From Fennellomyces sp. T-0311 (taxonomy: Eukaryota > Mucoromycota > Mucoromycetes > Mucorales > Lichtheimiaceae), in NCBI GenBank assembly GCA_025266875.1, contig JALLLT010000001.1, positions 1,860,001-1,924,000 on the forward strand: a DNA stretch of 64,000 bases, read 5' to 3'. Of this stretch, positions 31,436 through 47,839 are shown one piece after another. The notes beneath the pieces are model-generated. The model was not told the DNA's origin and did not search any database. It was given only the letters and a program-made list of their open reading frames with translations. Made by a program: the position numbers and the translations under genes. The number at the start of each line of letters is the position of its first letter. Position 1 is the stretch's first letter.

Positions 31436-33110
31436 TCATGCAAATTCTAGAGTCTCATATCCAAATAGTATGAGCATTATCTGATCCATAACTTCTTGAG
31501 GACTGATGCGCGTTTCAAAAAATCGGGAACGTTTTAGAAGTACCGCACCGATAACTATATATGATAAACCTTCTATCGATTTTCTTACCCATGGGAGAAA
31601 ATAAGTTAGAGTCACAGTCATAAACAGCAATGACACCATCGGCCTATACTGGAATCATACTGACGCCCAATATAACGCATTCATTGCGTTCTTCAGTGAG
31701 GGAGAGGGGCAACATAGGTGAAAGAAAGTGAACTTGATTGTTGGCTTTTTTAATGAGCGAAATGGCAGTTCGATACTTCAAACATGATCTATTGGCTCCA
31801 GTCAAATGCTTCGCTTTCGTTACCAAAGTCATATATTGAGTCGATTGTTTTGAGCACGTTTGTGTTTGCTTTATTCCTTCATTCATTGTCATCAAAGACA
31901 TCAAACCTGCTGTAGTTGCTAGAGTGTATGATAATGTAGAGAAGTAACTCAGCGAGCAACCTGAAACCAGCTAGCTCTCATGTGGAACACAAACAATAGC
32001 GCATACATATAACCTACCATTCGCCTCACAATAAAAGACAGACCCTTTCTTCCCACATATCCCTTTGACTCCGTATAGTTGAAGAAAAGTGGCCGTTTCC
32101 TCTTTGTACGTGGTGACTTAAGAGCTCTCACGAACGCTTACGACTGTACCGAATATTAACGACAATGATGGATTATATAGTTTTGCACTTATTGTCTACC
32201 GTTCCTGATTACTTTTGTATCGCTTATAACTCATTGTATACTTGTCATCCAGTATCTGACTGGTACGTTCCCTTTCCCGTCATTAAGAAGTTTACATCCC
32301 CAAATTGATCGCTTAAATGTATCATTGTTATTGGCGGGTAGTGACGCCTAAAAGAAATAAAACCCTCGCAACAATAGGATAATATCGGCACCGCATATGT
32401 GACACCATATTCTCATCTATCGTATCGCTGCAGTTCCGGTCTAGTGTAATATTGGGTGCGTAAGCTTACTGCATGCAACCCAGAAATCCCTGTCCAAGAA
32501 GGAAGGACATAGGGTTCCACGATCGCCGCATAAATATTATAAATTCTTTTGCGCCATGTGTGACCATTGCAGCCGACACGTCGCTACCGTAATCAGTGTC
32601 AATAGAATAACATATTTGTACGCCTGTGCACATAACTAAGGGCTTGGTTTGCGCTTTTCATTGTATATTTTGAATCAGAGCATCGTGTTGGCCAGAAAGT
32701 TGATTTCCTTGATTTTGTAGCCTTGTTTGATACTTGCAAGAGACCAAAAATGGGTCTTTACCCGACGATCAAAATCCACGTTGCCATCATGATTTCCTCC
32801 AGTGTCCAGCTCCACTGGACCCACAGTGAGTCCAGTATCTGTTCAATTGTCTTGGCCTTTGCTTCGGTAGCATCCTCCAACCAGTCCATTTGGTTAAAGT
32901 TTTCGGGATCATCAATGTTGATTTCCAGAAACAAGGCGACAGTGCAATAAATGAAATGCATTCGCAATGCTTTTCTGCCTAGTTCGGCCGGTTGATGCAG
33001 AATCCCAACGTATGACAGCGCGTGGTAGTGGTCAACAGCATCGGGACCAAGAACCTTTTACCAGTTGCAAGTGTGGATTAGTCTTGTGGGCCTGTGTTTA
33101 CCTTTCTCCT
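31436..33110 (-). pseudogene. ECDECVILG family copy II
   Basis: Read downwards from 33110: EINIDDPENFNQMDWLEDA and AKTIEQILDSLW (32758-32967), a SIDTDYGSD block near 32600, ESEAFDW near 31800, LPLSLTEERNECVILGVSMI (about 31665-31725), then VIAVYDCDSNLFSPMGKKID (about 31575-31635). Order and spacing match copy I without the repeat insertion. The nucleotide match includes the flanking stretch 33000-33110 versus 28505-28620. Stops and frameshifts throughout. Function unknown. Confidence 0.55.
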
Positions 33111-33114
33111 AATC

Positions 33115-34440
33115 ATACACATGAAACGTAACAACTCTTGTTCACTTTTTGTTTTCGTTTATTTTACTGTTTGTACCGCCTGACATTCCTTTTGCACAAG
33201 TACATTCCTCTTTATATTTCTCTTCCCCTCTGTTTTTTATTTTCTTTGCCTCTTCTACCTTCGTTTCTGTTTTTGCGTACAGTTCGTAACGTACGCGTTA
33301 TTGATTTTCACAATTTTCGCTCGTATCGAACATAACTACGTAACTTTGTTCGTTGTTATCAGATTCGTACTTTATACTTGTTTTCCCGCCCTTTCTCTAT
33401 TTGAGACGTTTTTTTTGTAACCGCCACTTTCGTTGCATTTGGTTGGTATATTGGCTTTCGCCTTATAACGCCTTAAGGCTCATATCCGTCGGCGAGGCGG
33501 TTTCTTTTTGGGAATAAAGGCAAGTTACGCTACACACGGTAATGGTTGGGTCGGCTACTTGCTGCGTTGTGATATATTCAGGCGCGTGCTTGCGGCAAAT
33601 TATTCTGCTGTTCAAGAGGATAAATCACAAAGCTTTAAGGGACACAATGAAAAGGGCTTGGTACTCTTGTGGTGTGCCACAATGTAACGTTCGCAGCTGA
33701 GCCCAAACTTCAACAGAGTTATAGAGCGTATGAAACCGTATGCCAATGGTATGGTGAGGTAAGATTGCGATATTCGGTGAATGAATGTCGTGAAAAAACC
33801 ACTTTGAATGACAGCAAAGAATATACGGTAATGCAGCTGAGAGAAACATATTTTGTGTCAGATATGAGCCATCTACTTGGTAGGTCCTTCACGTTAACAT
33901 ATCCAAGCTCCTAATCCCATGATAGAATAAGAAGTGCTACTCACTTTCATAGGCTTGCTTCTAGATACACTCAATCTAGAACCAACGCAGTTGATCAATT
34001 GCGCAACTCACTATGATTTTACATAACGTCCCCCGGTACTCGAAAAGATCATTCATATAAAAGCAAGAGAAAATAACCGAATCAATTATGACAGCAACAT
34101 CTCAACCGCAATAAATACGGTTCACCGACAATTAGCCAAGAAGAATTGATCCGCCATCTTTGAATCTTATTACCTTCCTTTTTGGCCAGGTGCTTACAGG
34201 AGATATTCAACTACTTTAGTTATTGTTAGTACACTGGACCAGAGTTTGGCTATACAATTGAGGACACTATGAAACAACATTTAAAGGTTCAAAGATTATA
34301 CCATATAGGTCGGCGAATACAGCGACATTCAATATACCACCTTTTTTTTAAAGTTGAGGAATGAAGACGGACGAAAACTTTATATAAAGTGATGATCTCC
34401 ATGGGTGACTTTGAAGCGAATGAAAAATCAATGCTTGACT
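33115..34440. other. Intergenic region, CT-rich tract then AT-rich DNA
   Basis: 33125-33300 is strongly T/C-rich and could be an old promoter or leader. A short GC-rich segment near 33470-33510 contains CGTCGGCGAGGCGG. No gene recognised. Confidence 0.35.
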
Positions 34441-34447
34441 AGAGTTT

Positions 34448-34642
34448 GTGGTGCACGTTTCAGGCAATATGATATCTTACCCATGTATTACTAGCAAGCT
34501 AGGCCATAATATGGAATTTCCTTCAACTATTATACCTATATCGATCAGTATCAAGAAATGTGATGAGTGTGTTATACAAGGGTTCATATTTTGCTCCGCT
34601 GTAGCAAGGGCGCGCAACAATATCCGTCTTGCCTATATATAG
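34448..34642 (+). pseudogene. Fragment of the ECDECVILG family, plus strand
   Basis: A 64-codon frame contains IPISISIKKCDECVIQGF, matching the C-terminal block of the family at 15545, 27040 and 31680 but on the opposite strand. No other blocks adjoin it. Confidence 0.45.
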
Positions 34643-34649
34643 CCATTAT

Positions 34650-35940
34650 TATTTCTCCCTAGTTGAACAATAGCCTCCTGATACGGTACATTCATAGAGA
34701 GTACATGTCTATAGGAACATATCTAATAACTTTTAAATAAATGTTTAACTTTTGAACTACACTAGCAATCGTATACAAAGTTACTGGTTCGATTCAATTG
34801 AAAATGTTCCGATACCATGAGGTTCGAATTAGCCCTCAACAAGTTATATACGGATATAATCTTTGTCCACAAGGTCCTAGACTTTGTTGTATTGTACATA
34901 ATACTGCATATTAGTCTGTCACATCAGGTTGACACTTATAGATCTCCTCCTATAGGCATACGAGCTCTTTCTTACGGTGCAATTGCTAATATACGTTTCA
35001 GGTCCAATAGTTTCGAGTATGTTGTACGTTCTTTGACCTATTTAGCTCGCCATTCGCCGTTTAATTTTACCCTTGCCGTTTTTAAGAAAGTGTGAAGGTC
35101 CTGCTGGTATGATTTGTTGATCAAAACTCGTATGACTCCATGTGCCATCCCAAGCAGACGAAGAGCTCAACGGTAGCACTCGTCTAGGCGATGCCATATA
35201 TACAGTAACGTATGTGGTGTATGTAATCTAAACGGCTGTATAACCGTGTTGTTTCCATCGCAATTATTGCCGTTTAGGAGGTCCTCATGGTATCACACCT
35301 TTATGGTGAGAGATAACGACTGGTGACTCTGGCATATGAGATCGCTGATGATATAGAAGTAAAGTGCTTGACCTTGACAGCTATTCTGTGGTCTTTTTGT
35401 ATCCTGGAGACAAAACGTTGCGTATAAATGATTTCAGGTTTGAATTTCTGGTAGGCAAAGCGCAGCTGAACGAAGCCATTCCAAAACAGTGCTGTTCTTG
35501 TACTACAATGTAATCCTTGGTAGTGGTAACGTTGTGTTGTAAATTTCTGTAGAGCTAATCCACATATACTGTTAGAGAAGGACATGATATTATTTACAAG
35601 TATTTTTATGTGCGCTCGAACGCTCTTCTTTTGTCAAGAGCTTTCATTATGTAGATGCCTTCGGATGCCTCCGGAGGTAATGAAAGTGCGAGATTGATGC
35701 AGAAAGAACACAGGGATATCAGCGGAAGTGGAATGAATTCGCCAAAGTGGAAAGTAAGAGGTTACTAGTCAACTGTGGCAGGCCAGAGCATATATGGCTG
35801 CATCGGTTCTTTTGACAGGCTAGGGGCGAATGAGCACAAGAGAAATCCAATTTGTCATGGAACAGTGCAACTGAGTTTCAACAAAAGTCATCGAGCGTTT
35901 TCAATCGCCTGAGCGTCTTTTGTTGGTTGATTCAGTTAGT
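34650..35940. other. Intergenic region upstream of the deubiquitinase
   Basis: A minus frame of 94 codons at 35301-35585 (contains TQRYHYQGLHCSTRTALFW) is unassigned. At 35643-35694 CTTTCATTA and TAATGAAAG form a perfect 9-bp inverted repeat around a CCTCCGGAGG palindrome. The last 200 bp hold the promoter of the next gene. Confidence 0.35.
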
Positions 35941-35945
35941 TAATC

Positions 35946-40499
<4,554 letters not shown>

Positions 40500-41218
40500 A
40501 AAGTATATATCATACATAAACAAATACACACACACACACACGTTATATGCTCGAAGCCAATGTTCGTACGGCGCATGCCCAATTGGCTGAGATACCCTCG
40601 GCCACGAACGGGTCATTGACGTGGCGGGTCTGGTGAACGGAAAAAACTGCTAAAAAAAGAGAGAGAGAGAGAGGAAGGGATCCGTGCAACCTCTTTCTGT
40701 CCAAGCTGCCGAACCAGCGGCGCCCTGTCCTCCTTTTCTCGAGCAAGCCACGCGCCAACCGAGGAATCCAAGGAGAGAGCATGCGCACGCGGCATTGAAG
40801 TGCAGCATAGGCGGTTTTACCAAAAGATGATGGTGGACAGAGGATGAGATGTATGCACCCAAAAGGGGGATGGTTACAGACGATTTCCCAATATGTCATT
40901 TCGTTGTCTCGGTGAATGTTCTTGGGGTGTACACCCATTCCTTTTCCTCATAGAAACCATACCATCCCAACCTGCAATTGCTTTTCTGCTCGCAGCATTT
41001 TGCACATTGCCACTCTCGCTGTTCCAGTTCCGAGAAACCTTATCGACCCTCTTATCTCGACCACACCACACATACCGCTGACATTGTACCGTGCGTCGCT
41101 CAGGCCACGCCATTCTCAAACCTCATTTCCTCCTTTTCTAACTGCGTAGGCGCCCAACTTTTTTGTTCCGTGTCGCGGTGCCTGACCCAACCCTACAGAA
41201 ACTTACCATTCCTGCAAA
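40500..41218. other. Intergenic region between the deubiquitinase and the Ras gene
   Basis: Contains (CA)n near 40526-40541 and (GA)n near 40659-40672, and a CT-rich stretch near 41100-41200 that looks like the Ras leader. No gene recognised. Confidence 0.5.
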
Positions 41219-42184
41219 ATGATGCTGTACAAGATCGTCGTTCTCGGCGATGGAGGCGTTGGAAAGTTAAATATCATTCACAGAAAAGCGGGCGCGGATC
41301 CGTATCGAGCCAGAGAGACTGATGCATTTTATTTTATTTTATTTTATTTTATTTTTTTCTCGAAAATAGACAGCATTGACGATCCAGGCAAGTGCGCAAT
41401 ACGATTTCTTACCCGATTAGCGTGCACTATCATCACTAACGCGCACAACCATTTTTCTCCCTGTAGCTCTGCCTGAACCATTTTGTTGGTAAGTGTCTGC
41501 GCACCGACACGTAATCACACACACACTCACTCACTAACGGGGACATTTGGGTATTTCATATGCGACAATTAGAGGTACTCATTTATTTTCGGAGGAAGCG
41601 CTGGACTGATTGCAGACATGTGATATACTAACGTCCTTAAATGGGCAGACATACGACCCAACTATCGAGGATTCATACCGCAAACAGGTGGTGATTGATG
41701 AGCAACCGTGCGTTCTGGAAGTACTTGACACCGCCGGCCAAGGTAAATCATTCATCACTTTCTTTTTTCGCATGATGATTTAAACATGCAATCATACAAA
41801 GAGGAGTACACGGCCTTGCGCGATCAATGGATCCGCGACGGCGAAGGGTTCCTTCTGGTCTACTCAATATCCTCCCGATCTACCTTTGAACGCGTCGAAC
41901 GCTTCCGGGATCAGATCTTCAGAGTCAAGGATGTGGATAATGTGCCACTGATCCTGGTGGGAAACAAGTGCGACAAGGTGACCGAACGCGAAGTGTCCCG
42001 CGAAGAAGGCTATCAAATGGCGCGACGTTTGAGCTGCGACTTTATCGAAACCTCCGCAAAAACCTGCGTTAATGTTGAACGGTCCTTTTACACCGTGGTC
42101 CGAATGATTCGCTCCACCCGCGAAGGATCGAATCAGGGCCGCAACAAGAAGAAGAGAGACAAGAAAAAGTGCCCCATGTTGTAA
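41219..42184 (+). CDS. Ras-family small GTPase with two apparent exon-border lesions
   Basis: Membrane-anchored GTP switch. Coding blocks: 41219-41266, 41370-41387 (18-nt microexon, TALTIQ), 41467-41488, 41649-41742, 41802-42184. Motifs: P-loop GDGGVGK then [13 protein letters not shown] (effector region); DTAGQEEY (switch II); GNKCDK; ETSAK; a polybasic tail [12 protein letters not shown] whose CaaX ends in Leu, favouring geranylgeranylation. Two problems. Intron 1 would have to start TT (41267) instead of GT. Two bases are missing at the 41488/41649 junction, where codon G|AG for Glu is expected. Canonical splicing gives an early stop. The microexon is followed by a GC-AG intron (GCAAGT). 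Everything after 41649 is intact, so this is either a very young pseudogene or a base-calling problem. Confidence 0.8.
41326..41357 (+). repeat. (ATTTT)n microsatellite in Ras intron 1
   Basis: About six ATTTT units just before the microexon acceptor; they supply its pyrimidine-rich tract. Confidence 0.8.
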
Positions 42185-43976
42185 TAGCCTCTCATTTTGT
42201 ATGAATCCCTCTCTCTCTCTCTCTCTTTACACTATATCTTATTATCGTCTATGACCTCTTTATATCGTGGGTCCCGCTGAAAGAAAACCTTTTGCGCGGT
42301 AAAACTTACCATTGTGTGTACGAAATTGGGGATGTTAGAGCACATTTTTTCGCTCGAGCCCGCCTGTTTTTTTTTCGCGTAAGACAAAGGCACAGTGATG
42401 TATGTGGAACCATCACAGTCTTTCCATTAATTTGGCCTATTCCTAATTTACCCATCAAAAGTTCAGGAAAAGCGCAATTCGGCTGGCTTTTCTGCTGCTG
42501 CCATTAGCCAAAAAGTGGTTGTGCGATGTGCACCCAGCCTTGTCATAGGGTGATTGTGTCATGTAAGAAAAAAAAAGATATCGGCCGATAAACAATATAA
42601 GGTTTTTAGTTCTTTCGGGATGATGGTTAAACATATCTCCACGTTTCCTCTTCCTCCAGGAACTGAACCCGGATCGCTGGCGTGTGTAATCTTGCTTCAT
42701 ATCTGAGGACAATTTGTTTCCTCTCTCACCTTTTCCTCTCCTTCGTAACTCAGATGGCCGTGTGTAACACTTTGCGTGATAAGTGCGATGGTACAATGCG
42801 TAGTATATTCGGAACCGGCATGTCTGAACCATTTGTACTGTTTCACACCCTACTACAAGCTCTGGTTGATGGCCTCCTGTGAAAAACAAAGTGTCCACCC
42901 GCTACTTTATCAATTTTCTAAAGCCGACCGTGGGGGATGGAAGAGAGTTCTGTTTCAAAAATAGAGTTGAGCTGTTATCGGCACTTGCAAATAGAGCTTT
43001 GTTAATAATCATCAGAGACCCTTTTGTATTCCGCTCGCGAATCCGGGTACGTCTAATGAAATTGAGTCAGCTCCATAACAGGCTATGAAGCGTGGGGACC
43101 TTGTTTTCTCTGGCATGTGATAAAGGAGTTGCGCATGTTCCACATCAAGTATTTTGTCAATTGTACCTTCTTTTGCTTTATAATGCCGTGAATGCATATG
43201 ATGCGCAGCGGTTTTTTTTTCCCAAAGATTTCACATGCGCGACGCTGGGTTGAATATACTCCTTTTGATCTATGAATAGCATATATTTTCAAAGAACTCT
43301 AATAAATAATCAATAACATGATTTGCAAAGATGGTCATTTCCTGTGTATCATTAAAGATATGCAAAAAGGAGGAGTAAGAGAATGCCACATGCCTAGCGC
43401 ACCGTTACGGAAGAAATGGACGCACCTTCGGATTATTTTTTAAAGACGGGTGGTCCGTGCTTAAACTTTATTACGTCAGTATCGATTTCCCTACAAGAAA
43501 TATGTCTACATTTCTTTTAAACATCGTATTCGATCTAGTTGGATAAGATTGACGTATGATCGTAGCATTGAAAAAAAAACTCGGTACTTTTGCCAAATAC
43601 GCTAAACCGCATGCATAAACACAAATGCAACATGCACGCCATTAGTTTTATTTGAGATGGCGATCACGCATCATCTAGACTTTTATATAAAATTCCGTAT
43701 CTCTTTTTCAGAAAACGTGTTTTCTTTATTCTTTTCGATTCAAAACAATTACTTGTGGAATTCTTATGCATTTTGTATATATTTTATTGGGCTGTTAAAT
43801 AATAAAGTGCTGATATGCAAGATGTCTTGCTATTCAACGAACACAATACGCGATATTAAATCACCCTGAAAACTTAGGGTGACTCCTTTCAGTCAGCTGC
43901 TCTGCATGATGGATATATACTTCCACTTACAGTCTCTCTTCCCCTCCGTTTTTTTCTTTTTCTTTTCAAAATAACA
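42185..43976. other. Intergenic region between the Ras and PH-domain genes
   Basis: Starts with a (CT)n tract at about 42212-42228 in the Ras 3' flank. Open stretches at 42455-42898 (minus) and 43657-43869 (plus) have no recognisable domains and look like chance. A CT-rich leader at 43925-43968 precedes the next gene. Confidence 0.45.
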
Positions 43977-45808
43977 ATGCAAAAACATTTACCATTAAGT
44001 CCAGACGATAGAGACTCCACAATCATATTAAGAAAACCTATTCTGACGAACAGTTCACCATCGCTCCTTACGAATTATAAGTCTCCTTCTCATCCGGATA
44101 AGGACCGTAACCGATTTCAAATCGACATTAGTTTGGCAACAGAAATTGGACAAAACCTATTATCCAAGATCCGAGGTATGCAACAAACAATCCAACAGCA
44201 AGAGCAGACTTTGGCAGCATTGCGATTGGAGAAGATGGACATTCAATGCAACCTTGACGCGTTGAAAGATCGCCTAAGAACCAAATGTGAAGTAGAAGGT
44301 GGGTAATGGATACGTTCCTTGTTCTTGTCGATAACATGTTTCCAATGTAGAACGATTGAACGCTGAAATATGGAACCTGGAACTAGGCCGGCAAGAACAA
44401 ATGGAGCAAACCCAAGTACTCAACCAAGCATTAGCGCGAGCACATATGGATCAAGCGCGTATTATACGACAGCACGCTTTGATCAATCAAGAATTGGAGC
44501 TGTTGAAAGCCGTTCAAGATTCATGGATGCGCGATGATACCGACCAAAACACGCAACTGAACGATGTGCTTCGTCGGATACAAAAAGATAAAGAAGATTC
44601 GATCCGGTTTCATCGCCCTGAATCGGAATGCCCCTATCCTCGAAGGATTTGCAAGTCAACGTCAAAAGAGCAAATCGTTCAGCACCCGACGATCGAAGAA
44701 ATGGCCGAAGAGGATGACGATAGCAGCAGTTACGCTAGTACAGCCAGTGACAGCGATCCCAAGCAGAGTTCAAATGACCGTGGCCATTGCATAATAGAAC
44801 AGCAACGTCCGAAAACGTGGACATGTACTCAGTTACCTGCCATGTCAAATTTACCAGAAGTAGATTGCCGGAGGAACAGTGGAATTATTCCGCGTCCTAC
44901 AAGTTTGGCTTTGGAAACCACTTTTTCAGTAGGTTCGTCGTTGCCTGAACACCCAATGATCGATGAAGCGCGTAGTAAGCATACATCCGTACTTTCAACC
45001 GGAAATTGGATGTGGAAATTCACACGGACCAAGGCATTGACTACTGAACGTCGACATCTTCGTTTTGTTTGGTTTGAGCCATCGACAAAGACGGTATATT
45101 GGAAACGACGTGATAAATCCGATCCTCCCAAAAGCGGTATATTGGCGGTACCATTGAGCTTTTCATTTGTTTGCTTATAAAACATTATAGCACTGATCAA
45201 ATCATTTATCGTTGAAATGGCCAAAGATGACAAACGGATACCTGCTTTGGTTCTTAAAACCGAGGATCGAGAGATCAAGATCCAATGCATGAACTTTGAA
45301 GCACATAATAGCTGGGTCCAGGTATCAAAGCGACATGCGTAACAAAGAAAAAAGGGGGTCATTTGTAAACTTTTAGTCTGATTTTTTTTTATTTTAGGCA
45401 CTAGAGTATATTCTCGGTTTAGAATCATTGCGATGCCTTCACCATCGGCGGTCACGTTTCTTTGGTAGCAACTCACCGGGTACAAGAACAACTCGGAGAC
45501 AAACTTCTGGTGTCTTCCGGAACGTACCGACCATGCCATCCCTCAAGAGTTTATCATCGTTTTATCGAAAAGGAGGTGACTACCGCGACAGCGGAGTAGC
45601 ATCCTTTGATGATCAGCAACAAGACATGGGCCATATTCGATCCATTTTCACCAGTGGATTCAGTAGCAGTAATAGCAGTAGTGATCCCGACTTGTCAATT
45701 TCAAACAGACTATCACGAAAGTTCTCCTTGAGTATCAGCAAACAGCAACTATTTTCTACCCCACCACCATCGCAAAGACAACCTTATGATGCCAAATTTG
45801 AATGCTAA
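43977..45808 (+). CDS. Coiled-coil and Num1/Mcp5-type PH domain protein
   Basis: Likely cortical anchor that binds membrane phosphoinositides and tethers dynein or organelles, as Num1 and Mcp5 do. Exons 43977-44298, 44351-45136, 45191-45321, 45398-45808 give 549 aa in frame. Coiled coil at about 50-190 (TIQQQEQTLAALRLEKMDIQ, ERLNAEIWNLELGRQEQ). An acidic/serine-rich linker follows (EEMAEEDDDSSSYASTASD). The PH domain is at about 325-435: NWMWKFTRTK, ERRHLRFVWFEPSTKTVYW, KIQCMNFEAHNSWVQALEY. The C-terminal 125 residues are Ser/Arg-rich and probably disordered. It is much shorter than Num1 (2,748 aa), so it keeps the membrane-binding end without long repeats. The Num1/Mcp5 assignment rests on the W-M-W-K-x-TR and ERRH-RF pattern. 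Confidence 0.82.
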
Positions 45809-46710
45809 ATGTACACCATCCTTACTTTTATTTTCTTTAGAGTTCTTTAACCCCATCATTATATATACATTTTCTTAATAATAATATTTACATTCATCAA
45901 TACTCCACGCACTATTCATACGAGACAGTTCTTGTCAGCAGATTTACTTTTCCAAGGATATCGCATAAATGTGTTGTCTTGACAACTTTACGATTGAGAA
46001 AACAAACCATGTACTGTTACCATGCGTTGGTTGTTTATGGAGATAACTTTATGCACTCTATGCATACGTATATACTTTCACACTGAATGGCTTTGCATTA
46101 GGACCAATTAATTTTGATGCGTGCATCAATAAAGGCCTTGGAAAATTGGAGTAGTTTCCGTTGAAGTATTCGGTTGGCTTCCGAAAATTGCTGCAAAAAG
46201 GGATTGTGGCAAAGTGCACAAGCAAATACGATTCGGGTCAAGAGAAACAATACATATAGCTTATTGCTGCATCATCTTCGTATTACTCCTAAAGTAAGTG
46301 TCACCTTGGAAACAGTTCGATCAGTTACTATTCTTATATTAAAAGATATGGACTATATGGGATGGTAATGCTATGATACTAAAGACAATAATGTACATGC
46401 TGTTGTGAAAGGAAATTGTTTGTATAAAGAAGGGTTCTGTGTGAAAAGAATCCACAAATAGGCTGAAATAAGAGAAATAGAAAGGGTGAGTTAGCCAAAT
46501 ACAGATGTAAGTTCCTGTCTTGGCTTCCTGAAAGGTATGATCAAGAAAATTGAGGTCAAGTTAACTGGTTTATTTCATTTGATACTTCGGGGTATTCATA
46601 GGTTTCGTTCCTCTGAGTTCTGAAAGTACGACTGCGATAATAACAAGTGGTGCCGGAGGCACGTTGCTAATCTGAAAAGGGTGTCTCAAAATATCCGAAT
46701 GCATGATGTT
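45809..46710. other. Intergenic region after the PH-domain gene
   Basis: No gene recognised. Confidence 0.45.
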
Positions 46711-46712
46711 GG

Positions 46713-46912
46713 TGTGCAAAATGCCCAAGTATAATAGAGTATAAAGTGTTGTCCGTGTGAATTACGAGTAGAAAGGAAAATTGGAATGTGCAAAACGCAT
46801 ATGTATAATAGAATGAAGGGTGTTGACCGTAGGGATCTGTGTACAGAGGTGGATTGAGATGTGCAAATGCACCAAACAATAGAGTAGACAGCAGACACAA
46901 TAAGTATGTGCT
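46713..46912. repeat. Tandem imperfect repeats of about 74 bp
   Basis: Three units start GTGCAAAATGCCCAAGTATA (46716), GTGCAAAACGCATATGTATA (46790) and GTGCAAATGCACCAAACAAT (46863). Each is followed by a similar GTGTTG-CCGT or related block. The open frame on the minus strand reflects this repetition and is not supported as a gene. Confidence 0.6.
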
Positions 46913-47227
46913 TGCTGTATATGGAATAGGGTGATACCAACAGAGAGACCAAACGGCAAAGGAAATTCATTACAACGTCGTACAACTCTTCTATAGGTAT
47001 AATGCAAGCAAAAAAGGGATACAAAACGTGCTCTCTGCAGCATCAAGTTTTGATGAAAAGCAGCGAGCAATGCCTAAGTTACAAACGTGTCATTTTCTGT
47101 TATCTGGACTGATCTAATACACCATAGCCCGAACTTACTGAGTGGGGGAGTCTGCTTTTTCTTTAACTATAACAATGACAGATTGTTTTCCATTCCAAAT
47201 TTATCGTACCTTGAGCAATTAAAAGGA

Positions 47228-47830
47228 ACTTTTTCAAAACACTGAAATATCAATCGCGGACCACGAACACCAAGGAGTCGTTGATCACGCGTCAGCTGTC
47301 CTTACTAAAATTAGTCAGGCACCCAATATCCCAACACTGGATAGTCGAGCCTATGCCTACAAACGCGCGGCAAATTTGACCTGGTAATACTAGATGCGAG
47401 AACCCATGATTACAGCCAGTCCAAAGTCAGTCATAGATTATTTGAGAATGGGCAATGTGGACCAAAAGCAAGGCAAGCAGAACACATGATGCAGACGTAT
47501 ACCATAGGTCTTGGAAAAAGTTTCACGAAGCGATCCAGGATATACTTTACTACAGCACTATAAAGTGGAAGTATCGGAACGAGACAATACACGATTTGCT
47601 TTCGTGGCCCAGCCAAATTAAGATCGTTATACTTCCAGACGAATTCAACTGGACACGTATGGGTGTTTAAAAATCATGGCATCAAAAACTACTTGTAATG
47701 AGTTACCACAAATCCAAAGTCATATGGAAGACTTGACAGTAAATACCGGGTTATTGCGTGATTGGCTTCGAAGCCTTGATACCGTGAGCTCTGGAAGATT
47801 TGGGAAGATCAAGTTACTAGACTTGCAAGG
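47228..47830 (+). pseudogene. TPR/F-box/LRR pseudogene fragment
   Basis: Matches exon 1 of the gene at 24071: ISIADHEHQGVVDHASAVLT versus IAIDERDYRRAIEFASTTLV, SRAYAYKRAANL versus HRAYALGMEGKF, LRMGNVDQKQGKQ versus LRLGDLYRIQGKQ, and HMEDLTVNT versus HVEDLTINT. It ends KIKLLDLQG at a GT donor exactly where the intact gene has its intron after SLNLG. Several stops and frameshifts, and the F-box core is lost. Confidence 0.75.
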
Positions 47831-47839
47831 TACAGTTAT

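Noticed and set aside
26540..33110. Hsp70/HSPA12-like identity for the ECDECVILG family
   Set aside because: No ATP-binding phosphate loops or other diagnostic Hsp70 motifs could be read.
41267..41369. U12-type (AT-AC) intron to explain the Ras TT start
   Set aside because: No ATATCC donor or branch motif. The intron ends in TAG like ordinary introns.
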